Source: Prolixibacteraceae bacterium (lineage in GTDB: Bacteria; Bacteroidota; Bacteroidia; Bacteroidales; Prolixibacteraceae). From it: a stretch of DNA of 64,000 nucleotides. The notes under the pieces are model-generated. The model was not told the DNA's origin, made no database searches, and was given only the letters and a program-made list of their open reading frames with translations. Both the position numbers and the translations under genes were made by a program. Shown here one piece after another: positions 50,700 through 59,024 of the stretch (position 1 is its first letter; every line of letters starts with the position of its first letter). The stretch is from the NCBI GenBank assembly GCA_003457135.1, contig DMSQ01000040.1, positions 35,148-99,147 of the forward strand, read 5' to 3'.

Positions 50700-50760
50700 G
50701 GTTAGTAGATGGGTGGATGATGGGATTTGAACCCACGACCCCTGGAACCACAATCCAGTG
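50700..50760. other. Inferred attachment site (att) at the tRNA-His 3' end
   Basis: The integrase gene ends the prophage next to the 3' half of tRNA-His. Integrases of this type commonly recombine in the 3' half of a tRNA, and the phage restores the gene. The matching copy would be at the left end, outside the window, so the core cannot be delimited. Confidence 0.55.
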
Positions 50761-50786
50761 CTCTAACCAGCTGAGCTACAACCACC
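50712..50786 (-). tRNA. tRNA-His (anticodon GTG)
   Basis: Cloverleaf read on the minus strand: anticodon stem CTGGA/TCCAG around a loop with GTG, D arm AGCTC...GAGC, T loop TTCAAAT. A G at -1 opposite C73 is encoded, as expected for tRNA-His. The acceptor stem has one U-U mismatch (positions 5 and 68). The 3' side faces the prophage. CCA is not encoded. Confidence 0.95.
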
Positions 50787-50805
50787 ATGTTTAATTTTGA
50801 GGTTG

Positions 50806-50837
50806 CAAATATAGTATTATAATTATTAGTTGTGCAA
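50806..50837 (-). promoter_or_regulatory. Host promoter of tRNA-His
   Basis: On the minus strand, TTG (50835-50837), 21 bp, then TATATTTG (50806-50813), matching the Bacteroidota housekeeping consensus. The tRNA begins about 20 bp downstream. Confidence 0.75.
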
Positions 50838-50882
50838 TAGTCTCAGCGATTTTTCGGAAAGATATTAAATCTCAAAACCGGT

Positions 50883-51281
50883 TTAAAGTTTGCTCTTATG
50901 AATTAATCCGCCCTTTTCATTGAGCAGTAATGAAAAACGAATAAGAGCTTCGTCGCGAATAATTAGTTCATATCCAACAATTTCATCTTCACTAATTTCA
51001 ATAGCATTCATCAATTCACCGTGTTGACTGGCTTTTTCTTTGATGTGTGGCGGTGTAGCATTTAATGAAAGGTTTTTTTTGAGATTATGCAATTTTCCGC
51101 TTGAATCAAAATGAGCAATGTGTTCAATATCTTCATGATAAAAAATAGCTTCGAAAAAATCATCTGTTTGAAGCCACTCAACGTTTATTGAACCTCCAAA
51201 TTTTTCTTCAAAAGAGTCTTTTACCTCAGGAGGTAACGAAACATTGGAGAATTTAAATATTTTGCTGAAAATATTCTTCAT
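50883..51281 (-). CDS. Hypothetical protein, PepSY-like beta-alpha fold
   Basis: A 132-residue cytosolic-looking protein with alternating strand and helix patterns (VKDSFEEKFGGS, then VEWLQTDDFFEAIFYHEDI, then IAHFDSSGKL), as in small PepSY-like proteins of Bacteroidota. No signal peptide. It is transcribed in the same direction as, and 114 bp downstream of, the sigma factor gene and may share its transcript. Function unknown. Confidence 0.6.
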   Translation of the reverse strand: MKNIFSKIFKFSNVSLPPEVKDSFEEKFGGSINVEWLQTDDFFEAIFYHEDIEHIAHFDSSGKLHNLKKNLSLNATPPHIKEKASQHGELMNAIEISEDEIVGYELIIRDEALIRFSLLLNEKGGLIHKSKL

Positions 51282-51395
51282 GAGTTCTCAAAATTATATC
51301 AATATCGGTTGGTTTTTTTTCGAATGGTCAGAATAATCCAATCATCTTAACTATAGACGGGAAACTGTGTAAATAGTAACGCTGATGAGAAGGAA

Positions 51396-51971
51396 TTAAT
51401 TACTGGAGTTGAATTTTTGTTTGTACATGTAGATAACACGGGTTCTAGCTCTTTTTAATCTCATTTTTACGGCATCTTCGCTAATTCGGAGAGTCTTTGC
51501 TATGTGTTTGATCGAAAGGTTGTCCTGGTATTTCATTAATAAAAGTACTTTTTCTTCCGGGTGGATTAATTCCAAAATGGTAACCAGGTTTTCATAACTT
51601 GCAACTTCAAAGTCAGCTTCTGATTCATCAATAATTTCCGGGATTTCATTGTTATTGTTCCAATTCGGATAGTGAAGTTTCTTTTTAAATCTTAAATAAT
51701 CGATGCAATAGTTATAGGTAATAGAATAAAGCCAGGAAGAAAATGAAGAATTTCCTTTAAATCCCGGGATTTTTTCGTAGGCTTTGGTCAGAATATCATT
51801 AGCAAATTCTTCAGATAGTTTACTTTCCTTTAAAAAGCTAAAACATTTGTCTTTTACCTTTTTAAAATAGCGGGCATACAGCACTTCAAATAGTTCCTGA
51901 TTGCCCGAATCCATGAGCAAATGGACTATTTCTTCATCAGATTTGTGCTGATATTTAGTTTTTATTGCCAT
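51396..51971 (-). CDS. ECF-type RNA polymerase sigma factor
   Basis: A 191-residue sigma-70 family protein with region 2 (residues 25-90, FEVLYARYFKKVKDKC and SFSSWLYSITYNYCIDYLR, contacting core polymerase and the -10) and region 4 (residues 130-185, with the helix-turn-helix KHIAKTLRISEDAVKMRLKRAR). No anti-sigma gene is adjacent. It is transcribed divergently from the lipoprotein at 52163, a possible target. Confidence 0.9.
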   Translation of the reverse strand: MAIKTKYQHKSDEEIVHLLMDSGNQELFEVLYARYFKKVKDKCFSFLKESKLSEEFANDILTKAYEKIPGFKGNSSFSSWLYSITYNYCIDYLRFKKKLHYPNWNNNNEIPEIIDESEADFEVASYENLVTILELIHPEEKVLLLMKYQDNLSIKHIAKTLRISEDAVKMRLKRARTRVIYMYKQKFNSSN

Positions 51972-52162
51972 TAATAAGTATTGAAAATAAAAAATGTCAA
52001 AAAAAAAATCAAAAAATAAAATAAAGTTGTGTTACTTCTCGTGAAACCTTCGTCACAATGGTAAATTTGACTGAAAGTTTTTTTAAATTTGCAGTAAAAA
52101 TAGAAGTTTTAGTTATATTATAAGTTAATAATTTTAGAGAAAACCAAAATTAAAAATTGAGT

Positions 52163-52759
52163 ATGAAAAGTAAATTAATTATTGCTATTGCAGCCATGGG
52201 TGTTGCAGTTTTATTTAGCTCTTGTGCTAAAGTTCCTCAAGCTGAAGTTGATGCAGCTACCGCTGCTATTCAGGAAGTTAAAGATGCAGGTGCAGACTTG
52301 TATGTTCCTGAAGCTTACAATGCATTGGTTGATTCAATGAAAGCAGCTAACGAAAAAATCGAAGTAGCTAAAGCAAAATGGTTCCCAAATTACACAAAAG
52401 CTAAAGCAACTTTAGCATGGGTTAGCCAAAATGCTGTTGATACTAAAGCTAAATCAGAAGCGCGTAAAGTTGAACTGAAAGCTGAAGTTGAAGCTATGAT
52501 TGTTGAAGTTAAAGCTTTGATTGAAGAAAACAAAGCGTTAATTGCAAAAGCTCCAAAAGGAAAAGAAGGAAGAGAAGCTTTAGAAGCTATTAAAAGTGAT
52601 GTAGCTGTTGCTGAAACAACTGTTACTGAAGTTGAAGCTCTTCTGGCTAATGGTGATTTGATTGGTTCTAACGACAAAATCAAAGCTGCTAAAGAAAAAG
52701 CTACTGCTATCAAAGCTGAATTAGAAGAAGCTATTGCTAAAAAAGGTGGAAAAAAATAA
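52163..52759 (+). CDS. Ala/Glu/Lys-rich lipoprotein
   Basis: A 198-residue lipoprotein: signal peptide with lipobox LFSSC, then a strongly helical mature part made almost entirely of Ala, Glu, Lys and Val with one Pro-rich break. The pattern is typical of envelope coiled-coil lipoproteins (DUF4398-like). Codon choice is unusually T-rich and uniform, suggesting high expression. The ATG at 52163 is preferred to an upstream TTG. It precedes two L,D-transpeptidases and may belong to the same peptidoglycan-linked function. Confidence 0.75.
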   Translation: MKSKLIIAIAAMGVAVLFSSCAKVPQAEVDAATAAIQEVKDAGADLYVPEAYNALVDSMKAANEKIEVAKAKWFPNYTKAKATLAWVSQNAVDTKAKSEARKVELKAEVEAMIVEVKALIEENKALIAKAPKGKEGREALEAIKSDVAVAETTVTEVEALLANGDLIGSNDKIKAAKEKATAIKAELEEAIAKKGGKK

Positions 52760-52783
52760 TAACTCCCAGGAGTTAGTAATTTG

Positions 52784-52818
52784 AAATACCCGGGGCTTTC
52801 CTCCCGGGTATTTTTTTA
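52784..52818 (+). terminator. Intrinsic terminator of the lipoprotein gene
   Basis: AATACCCGGG and CCCGGGTATT around an 8-base loop, then seven T. Confidence 0.92.
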
Positions 52819-52829
52819 ATACGAAAGTA

Positions 52830-53960
52830 ATGGTTGTTGGAAAGAAGAAGAAAATTAAATGGATTATTATCGTTTCACTGTTGGTCGTATTTATTGCCAT
52901 AACTACCAGCATCGTTATCGTTTCGCAAAAAGATTTACCAACTGAAGATTTAAGGCTTGCCCGCGAAGCTATATCCCTGGCTAAGGAAGCCGAGGCAAAT
53001 CTTTATGCAGAAAAACTTTATAAGGAATCATTACAGATGTATGATTCAGCAATGGTAAACTGGTCGCGTGAAAATAACCGGTTTATTCTATTTCGTGACT
53101 ATTCCAGAGTTATTAACTTTGCAAAAAAGTCAAAGAAAAAAGCTGACGATTCAAAAGAAGAATCAATAAAAAAAGCTGATAATTTAAGTAAAAATGTTGA
53201 AGCTGCATTTGTCAGTCTGGCAAAGAAAATAGAATTGTATAATAAGCTTTTTAAGGATTTGCCATTGTCAAAATCAATTTTTGATGCGCATAATAAATCC
53301 AGAATGTTTTTAAGCGAATCAAAAATTGCTCACGAAACAGGTAAACTTAAAGAAGCTGAGGTTTTATTTAAAAAAGCTGATATTTATATCAACCATGCCA
53401 ATACTGCAGCCAGTCGAATGTTACGCGACTATTTTAACGATTACTCCAAATGGAAAAATCTGGCTAACGATGCGATTGCAGCTTCACGTGGTGGAAATAA
53501 GGTTATTTTGGTTGATAAAGTCGCGCATAAATTGTATGTTTATCAGGCAGGAAAGGCTATTCGGAGTTTTGAAGCAGAGTTTGGACCCAATTGGATGGCC
53601 CATAAGGAACGTAATGGAGACAAGGCAACTCCTGAAGGAAATTATCGGATAACAAAAAAGAAGGAAAGAGGAAATACCATATACCACAAAGCTTTATTAC
53701 TCGATTATCCTAACGAAGAGGATCGTCGTCAATTTGCAATTAAAAAGAAAAAGGGAGTTCTCTCTCGCAGTGCAGGTATTGGTAGCCTGATAGAAATTCA
53801 TGGCAACGGGGGAAAAGGATTTAACTGGACCAGTGGCTGTGTAGGACTGAGGGACCGTGATATAGATGATTTATACCGGTTGGTTAGCTCTGGCACACGA
53901 GTTACAATTGTAGGTTCAATTGAACCTCTTTCTGTTGTAACAAAAGGTTTGGATTTTTAA
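52830..53960 (+). CDS. L,D-transpeptidase with N-terminal membrane anchor and coiled-coil region
   Basis: A 376-residue protein. Membrane segment at about residues 10-30. Residues 40-200 are helical with repeated heptad-like segments. The C-terminal domain (about 225-350) is a YkuD catalytic domain: IEIHGNGG near residue 322 and SGCVGL near residue 337 with the catalytic Cys. Such enzymes form 3-3 peptidoglycan cross-links or attach lipoproteins. The helical region resembles that of the lipoprotein just upstream. Confidence 0.85.
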   Translation: MVVGKKKKIKWIIIVSLLVVFIAITTSIVIVSQKDLPTEDLRLAREAISLAKEAEANLYAEKLYKESLQMYDSAMVNWSRENNRFILFRDYSRVINFAKKSKKKADDSKEESIKKADNLSKNVEAAFVSLAKKIELYNKLFKDLPLSKSIFDAHNKSRMFLSESKIAHETGKLKEAEVLFKKADIYINHANTAASRMLRDYFNDYSKWKNLANDAIAASRGGNKVILVDKVAHKLYVYQAGKAIRSFEAEFGPNWMAHKERNGDKATPEGNYRITKKKERGNTIYHKALLLDYPNEEDRRQFAIKKKKGVLSRSAGIGSLIEIHGNGGKGFNWTSGCVGLRDRDIDDLYRLVSSGTRVTIVGSIEPLSVVTKGLDF

Positions 53961-54041
53961 TTATTTTGGATTTTTCAAAATAGTATATTTCATGATAGAT
54001 ATGGCTATCTAAAATTAATAGGTGTAATAAATATAAAAACA

Positions 54042-54698
54042 ATGGTTCGAACTTTTTTTATTTATCTGGCTATTCTGTTTGCAGGGATATTGTTTTTTGC
54101 ATCAATGGTGCTTTTTGCAATACCAGCCATACAGGAATCTGATTTAGTTCTGCCTGAAATTACTATAAGTCAAAATGAAACTGGCGAGGCTGGACCGAGT
54201 AAAGAGTCGCTTGAAAAGGATATTAATAAGCTTCAGATCAAATTGGATAAGTTAACTCCAACAGATGCTTATATAATAATTAATACCTCTGATAATCATT
54301 TTTACCTCTACAAAGGTAAACAATTGATTCGCGAGGGACTGTGCTCGACCGGAAAGAATGAAAAGTTGGTTTCGGAGAAAGGCGACAATACTTTTTATAC
54401 TCCGTTGGGTGTGCGAAGAGTTCAGCGTAAACAGCCAAATCCTGTTTGGGCCAAGCCCGATTGGGCTTTTATCGAAGAAGGGCTTCCAATTCCACCTCCA
54501 GGTCATTCATCACGCTTTGAATCAGGTACTCTTGGCGCCTACAAACTTGAACTAGGCAATGGTTATATGATCCACGGCACCATCTATAAACGGTTCATGG
54601 GTTTAAGTGTAACCCACGGTTGTATCCGTTTGGGTGATGAAGATTTAGAGGTTGTTTACTCAACAATGCAAATCGGTTCAAAAGTTTATATTTATTAA
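54042..54698 (+). CDS. L,D-transpeptidase (YkuD family), second
   Basis: A 218-residue protein with a membrane anchor near the N-terminus, a short helical linker (residues 50-75), and a YkuD domain with the classic motif SVTHGCIRLGD near residue 190, the Cys being the nucleophile, and GYMIHGTIY upstream. Its smaller helical region suggests it is the simpler paralogue of the preceding gene. The next gene starts 1 bp after its stop, so the two are co-transcribed. Confidence 0.88.
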   Translation: MVRTFFIYLAILFAGILFFASMVLFAIPAIQESDLVLPEITISQNETGEAGPSKESLEKDINKLQIKLDKLTPTDAYIIINTSDNHFYLYKGKQLIREGLCSTGKNEKLVSEKGDNTFYTPLGVRRVQRKQPNPVWAKPDWAFIEEGLPIPPPGHSSRFESGTLGAYKLELGNGYMIHGTIYKRFMGLSVTHGCIRLGDEDLEVVYSTMQIGSKVYIY

Positions 54699-54699
54699 A

Positions 54700-55500
54700 A
54701 TGAAGAAATCAGGTGAAGACTTTGATAGTCTGTTTGAAAAAAAGTATTCTGGCTTAAAAATATTTGTAATCTTTTTTTGTTTGATTTTACTTGCATTTAC
54801 CTCTGTTTATACTTATTTGTCAATAAAGGCTGTACGCGATCGAATGGACTTGGCAAAAACTCAGGCAACAAGTGACACATCAGTAGATCCTACATTAATT
54901 GATTTAATGAAAGATAAAGCATGGGTTGAATCACGTTTAAAAATGGCATCGCGGGATTCAATTGGATTGTCTATTGATCTGGGTCAACACACCATTCAGA
55001 TGGAATTGAAAGGCGTTGTGGTTATGAAATCAAGAATTCGTGACTATTCCACTTCCGGTTTTTTTAAGCGAATGGATGGAAATGTGTATTTTGCCATGTT
55101 TGGAAGCCCGTTAACAATCCAGAAATTTGAATCTTCCATCGAAAAAAATCCATTTAAAATTGTGCAGGCCCCTAAATCGGCCGAAGAGGCAGAGAATGCA
55201 GTTTCAAAGAAAGATTCGGTTATCAAAGAAAATGTTTTTTGGACAGTCAAACTTGATCGCGATTTTGAGTTAAACATTCAGGGCATTGATTCTGTTTCTG
55301 AATCACAATCAAAATACAAATTGGGAAAAGGGTTTGAATTTAAAAGAGATTTAAAAAATATTGTCAATTCATTTGAACATATCCTTAAATTTAAAAAGCC
55401 AACATATACTCCTGAAATACTGATCAGTATTCCTGAAAATGAGGCCAAAGCTATACTTAGGGCGTTGCCACGGAACGCCTTGGTTACTATTCGGATATAG
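54700..55500 (+). CDS. Membrane-anchored hypothetical protein paired with L,D-transpeptidase
   Basis: A 266-residue protein with a single N-terminal membrane span (about residues 18-40) and a periplasmic domain of mixed strands and helices. It lies 1 bp after the second L,D-transpeptidase and before a terminator, suggesting an accessory or regulatory partner. No family is recognised. Confidence 0.6.
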   Translation: MKKSGEDFDSLFEKKYSGLKIFVIFFCLILLAFTSVYTYLSIKAVRDRMDLAKTQATSDTSVDPTLIDLMKDKAWVESRLKMASRDSIGLSIDLGQHTIQMELKGVVVMKSRIRDYSTSGFFKRMDGNVYFAMFGSPLTIQKFESSIEKNPFKIVQAPKSAEEAENAVSKKDSVIKENVFWTVKLDRDFELNIQGIDSVSESQSKYKLGKGFEFKRDLKNIVNSFEHILKFKKPTYTPEILISIPENEAKAILRALPRNALVTIRI

Positions 55501-55515
55501 CATATTAAAACAAGG

Positions 55516-55557
55516 AAACCGGAAAAAACATTAAACAATGATTTTCCCGGTTTTTTT
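55516..55557 (+). terminator. Intrinsic terminator
   Basis: AAACCGG and CCGGTTT around an A-rich loop, then T-rich. It ends the transpeptidase operon. The following 280 bp contain only a GTTGTACAAC palindrome (about 55740) and a weak second hairpin (about 55648). Confidence 0.85.
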
Positions 55558-55841
55558 CTGTAGCTTCTTATTGTAATTATATATTCGATTTCGATGCTAC
55601 AGCCAACCTAACTAATAATAGAGAGTCCCAAAACTAATATAAGAGCAAAAACTAAAGCGGTTATCCGCCTTTTTCTGAATGCACTATATGTAATTGTGTT
55701 CGTGTTATTTTGACGTACTTTGTAAATAAAGTAACCCAAGTTGTACAACATGTATTTGGCTGGTTTTTGGGAAAGCAACCGGAATTTAACCTGGAAATGT
55801 ATAGTTTAGGACTTCTCAGAGAATGAACAATAAGAATAGGG

Positions 55842-56414
55842 ATGAATAAAAAATCAGATATTTCAGGTTTTATTTTAGCCGGAGGTAAAAGTACCCGGAT
55901 GGGACATGATAAAGCGTTCCTGTTAGTTAGAAACAAGCCTTTACTCCAAATCATGATTGATGTGATTGAACCGTTTTGTCAAAATGTTGCGGTTAGCGGA
56001 CAAAATCCTGATTATGCAACTTTTCAGGTTGAAATGGTTCCCGACACTTTTTCGGATTGTGGCCCTATTTCAGGATTGTATTCGGTTTTAAAACAATCAT
56101 CCACCGACTGGAACCTGATTGTCAGCGTTGATGTCCCATTTCTGAATGAAGAATTGATCCGGTTTTTGATTCTTAATATCGGTGAATATGATTGTGTCAT
56201 TCCGCAACACAAGGCTGGCATTGAACCATTGGTTGGATTGTATCACCGACAGATTTTACCCAAAATAGAATCCCAAATCAGCAAAGGAAATTATAAACTG
56301 AGGGGGCTTCTTTCAGAAATAAATACCCGTTTTGTTGATTGCAATCTGATGGTTGAAAAGTTTCCGGAATTGTTTCTCAATTTAAATAGCAAAGAGGATT
56401 TTGAAGCCATGTAA
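55842..56414 (+). CDS. mobA: Molybdenum cofactor guanylyltransferase (MobA-like)
   Basis: A 190-residue nucleotidyltransferase. Residues about 7-22 give the GTP-binding signature LAGGKSTRMGHDKA. Residues about 80-110 hold GPISGLYSVLK and VDVPFL with the metal-binding Asp. MobA attaches GMP to molybdopterin, giving the cofactor of many Mo enzymes. The length fits the family. No other Mo-cofactor gene is in the window. Confidence 0.9.
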   Translation: MNKKSDISGFILAGGKSTRMGHDKAFLLVRNKPLLQIMIDVIEPFCQNVAVSGQNPDYATFQVEMVPDTFSDCGPISGLYSVLKQSSTDWNLIVSVDVPFLNEELIRFLILNIGEYDCVIPQHKAGIEPLVGLYHRQILPKIESQISKGNYKLRGLLSEINTRFVDCNLMVEKFPELFLNLNSKEDFEAM

Positions 56415-56475
56415 TGCTTTTTGTGGTTTTGAGTTATCGTTGCGATATGGTGAAATCTTGAGAAATGCTTTTTAC

Positions 56476-56483
56476 TAACTTTG
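56476..56483 (+). promoter_or_regulatory. Possible host promoter -7 box (M48 protease)
   Basis: TAACTTTG, matching TAnnTTTG, 10 bp before the start at 56494. A TTG lies 15 bp upstream, shorter than the 21 bp of the tRNA-His promoter, so this is uncertain. Confidence 0.4.
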
Positions 56484-56493
56484 AAATAAATTT

Positions 56494-57738
56494 ATGTCCA
56501 TGTCACAATTCTTGTTTTATGTAATCGTCGGCCTTTTAGTGGCAGATTTTATTTTTGAGCGAATTCTAGAGTACCTGAATTCAACCCGGTGGAGCGATCA
56601 ACTGCCGGAGGAGGTCAAAGATATCTACGATGAAGAAAAATACAGGCAGCAACAGGCGTACGAAAAGGCAAATTTCAGGTTTTCATTGATCAGTTCTACA
56701 TTCAGCTTTGTCATCATCCTGTTCATGTTTCTCCTTGCCGGATTTGCCTGGGTAAATGGATTGGCAATGTCGGTTTCATCAAATCCGATTTGGATCGCAT
56801 TGATGTTTTTCGGGGTTTTAATGCTGGCTTCCGACCTGATAAATACGCCATTTTCCATTTACGATACTTTCGTAATCGAAGAAAAATTTGGCTTTAACAA
56901 AACCACTCCCAAGACTTTCGTTCTCGATAAATTAAAGGGATACTTGCTTGGAGCAATCATCGGTGGCGGAATGCTGGCGTTGATCATTTATATTTATCAG
57001 CTAACCACAACCAGTTTCTGGATTTATTCCTGGTTGGTTGTTAGTGTATTTTCAATATTTATGGTATTGTTTTACTCTAATCTGATTGTTCCTTTATTTA
57101 ACAAACAAACTCCGTTGCCTGAAGGTGAATTGAAATCGGCTATTAAAGATTTTTCAACTAAAGTTGGTTTTAAACTCGATAATATATACGTGATTGACGG
57201 TTCGAAACGCTCGACCAAAGCAAATGCTTATTTTACCGGATTTGGCTCTAAAAAGAGAATCGTTCTGTACGATACCCTGATCAACGACATGACCACCAAT
57301 GAACTCGTGGCAGTATTGGCACATGAAATCGGGCATTACAAAAAGCATCACGTTATTTGGAGTTTACTGCTAGGCATTCTGCAAACCGGCATTGTTTTGT
57401 TTATTTTTTCACTTTTTGTTGGTAGCGCCGAACTTTCGGCTGCTTTAGGAGTTGAAACACCAAGTTTTCATATCGGATTGATCGCTTTTGGAATTTTGTA
57501 TTCACCCATTGCGATGATAACAGGTTTGGCGATGAATATTTTTTCAAGAAAAAATGAATATCAGGCTGATGCCTTTGCCGCCAGACATTTCAATGCCGGC
57601 GAACTTGCTTCTGCCCTAAAAAAATTATCGGTAAAAAACCTGAGCAACCTCCGGCCACATCCGGCCTATGTATTTTTTCATTATTCACATCCAACACTTT
57701 TGCAGCGATTAAAGGCATTAAATAACGTAAAGACGTAA
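56494..57738 (+). CDS. M48-family CAAX/Ste24-type metalloprotease
   Basis: A 414-residue membrane protein with several hydrophobic segments and the zinc motif HEIGH near residue 277, plus a second ligand Glu in NEYQADAFA near residue 356. This is the Ste24/HtpX M48 layout, with an N-terminal domain of about 150 residues and a cytosolic-facing catalytic core. In bacteria such enzymes take part in membrane-protein quality control. Confidence 0.9.
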   Translation: MSMSQFLFYVIVGLLVADFIFERILEYLNSTRWSDQLPEEVKDIYDEEKYRQQQAYEKANFRFSLISSTFSFVIILFMFLLAGFAWVNGLAMSVSSNPIWIALMFFGVLMLASDLINTPFSIYDTFVIEEKFGFNKTTPKTFVLDKLKGYLLGAIIGGGMLALIIYIYQLTTTSFWIYSWLVVSVFSIFMVLFYSNLIVPLFNKQTPLPEGELKSAIKDFSTKVGFKLDNIYVIDGSKRSTKANAYFTGFGSKKRIVLYDTLINDMTTNELVAVLAHEIGHYKKHHVIWSLLLGILQTGIVLFIFSLFVGSAELSAALGVETPSFHIGLIAFGILYSPIAMITGLAMNIFSRKNEYQADAFAARHFNAGELASALKKLSVKNLSNLRPHPAYVFFHYSHPTLLQRLKALNNVKT

Positions 57739-57767
57739 CATGTTACGTCTCTACCAAATATATCAAT

Positions 57768-59024
57768 ATGAAAGCAGAACTAATTACGATAGGCGACGAA
57801 ATATTAATCGGACAAATTGTTGACACCAATTCGGCATGGATGGGTCAACAGCTTAATTTACTTGGCATTGAAGTATATCAGGTAACAACAGTTCACGACA
57901 ATCATAACCATATACTGAAAGCGCTTGCCGAAGCCGAACAAAATGCAGATATGGTACTGATCACAGGTGGTTTGGGGCCAACAAAGGATGATATTACAAA
58001 AAAATGTCTTTGTGAATATTTTGAAACTGAGTTGGTTTTACATCCCGGGGTTTTGGAGCATGTCCAGTCGTTATTGTCTTCCAGAAATGTGGCCATTAAT
58101 GAATTGAACCGCGACCAGGCGCTGTTGCCGGCCTCTTGTACAATTCTGCATAATTCAGCAGGAACGGCTTCAGGAATGTGGTTTGAGCGGAATAACACCA
58201 TTTTTGTTTCGATGCCCGGAGTGCCTTTTGAAATGGAAGCTATCATGATTGAAGAAGTTTTTCCGCGACTGACCAAACTTGGTATCACGAAGTCAATTGT
58301 GCACAGAAATGTTTTAACCATAGGTTTACCTGAATCAATGCTGGCCGAAAAAATAGAGAAGTGGGAGAGTGCATTGCCCGGTTTTATCAAGCTGGCATAT
58401 TTGCCAAACCAAATGATGGTGCGCCTCCGACTGAGTGGTTATGGAACGGATCAATCGGCGCTCGAGGTTGAAATTGATAGTCAGGTTAAAAAGTTACTTG
58501 AAATTATTCCTGAAAATGTGTTTGGTTTTGATGATGATAACCTGGGCGTGGTTATTGGCCGGCTTTTGGTTGAATCTTCGAAAAGCCTTGCCGTTGCCGA
58601 AAGTTGTACCGGCGGGAGCATTGCCCAGGTTATTACTTCCAATGCCGGAAGTTCGGCCTATTTCAAAGGTGGAGTGGTTGCTTATTCCAATGAAATTAAG
58701 AATAAACTACTTGGCGTTCCAATGGAATTGCTAGAAACATTCGGCGCCGTGAGCCAGCAAGTGGCCGAAGCAATGGCTTTGGGCGCCCGAAATGTTTTGA
58801 ATGCTGATTATGCGGTGGCTACCACCGGAATTGCCGGGCCAGATGGCGGATCAGAGGAGAAACCGGTGGGTATGGTCTGGATTGCTGTTGCCGGAGCTTC
58901 AGGTGTAAAAAGCAAAATGTATATTTTCAAGCATAATCGCGAACGAAATATAATACGTACCGCGCATACAGCGTTAAATATGCTGCGAACTATTATTATA
59001 TCCGAAAATACTGTAACCCAATGA
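57768..59024 (+). CDS. cinA: CinA-like protein (nicotinamide-nucleotide amidase / competence-damage protein)
   Basis: A 418-residue two-domain protein. Residues 1-170 form a MoaB/MogA-like domain (TGGLGPTKDDITK near residue 66). Residues about 260-415 form the CinA C-terminal domain (SKSLAVAESCTGGSIAQ near residue 277; TTGIAGPDGGSEEKPVGMVW near residue 353), which deamidates NMN in several bacteria. The length matches the family. The next gene overlaps its end by 4 bp. Confidence 0.92.
   Translation: MKAELITIGDEILIGQIVDTNSAWMGQQLNLLGIEVYQVTTVHDNHNHILKALAEAEQNADMVLITGGLGPTKDDITKKCLCEYFETELVLHPGVLEHVQSLLSSRNVAINELNRDQALLPASCTILHNSAGTASGMWFERNNTIFVSMPGVPFEMEAIMIEEVFPRLTKLGITKSIVHRNVLTIGLPESMLAEKIEKWESALPGFIKLAYLPNQMMVRLRLSGYGTDQSALEVEIDSQVKKLLEIIPENVFGFDDDNLGVVIGRLLVESSKSLAVAESCTGGSIAQVITSNAGSSAYFKGGVVAYSNEIKNKLLGVPMELLETFGAVSQQVAEAMALGARNVLNADYAVATTGIAGPDGGSEEKPVGMVWIAVAGASGVKSKMYIFKHNRERNIIRTAHTALNMLRTIIISENTVTQ

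Larger units (their letters stand above)
1..50786. mobile_element. Prophage, right-hand part (left end outside window)
   Basis: A continuous run of phage genes (methyltransferase, capsid, terminase, portal, tape measure, fibres, lysis, integrase) ends at a tyrosine integrase beside the 3' end of a tRNA-His gene. Nearly all genes point right; only the integrase points left. A tape measure together with tail-tube-like genes and no sheath gene suggests a siphovirus, which is inference. Replication and lysogeny genes are not seen and would lie to the left. No left attachment site can be identified. Confidence 0.95.

Noticed and set aside
50589..50753. A longer integrase reading frame starting inside the tRNA gene
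   Set aside because: The extension has no integrase character and overlaps tRNA-His; the Met at 50588 begins the expected domain.
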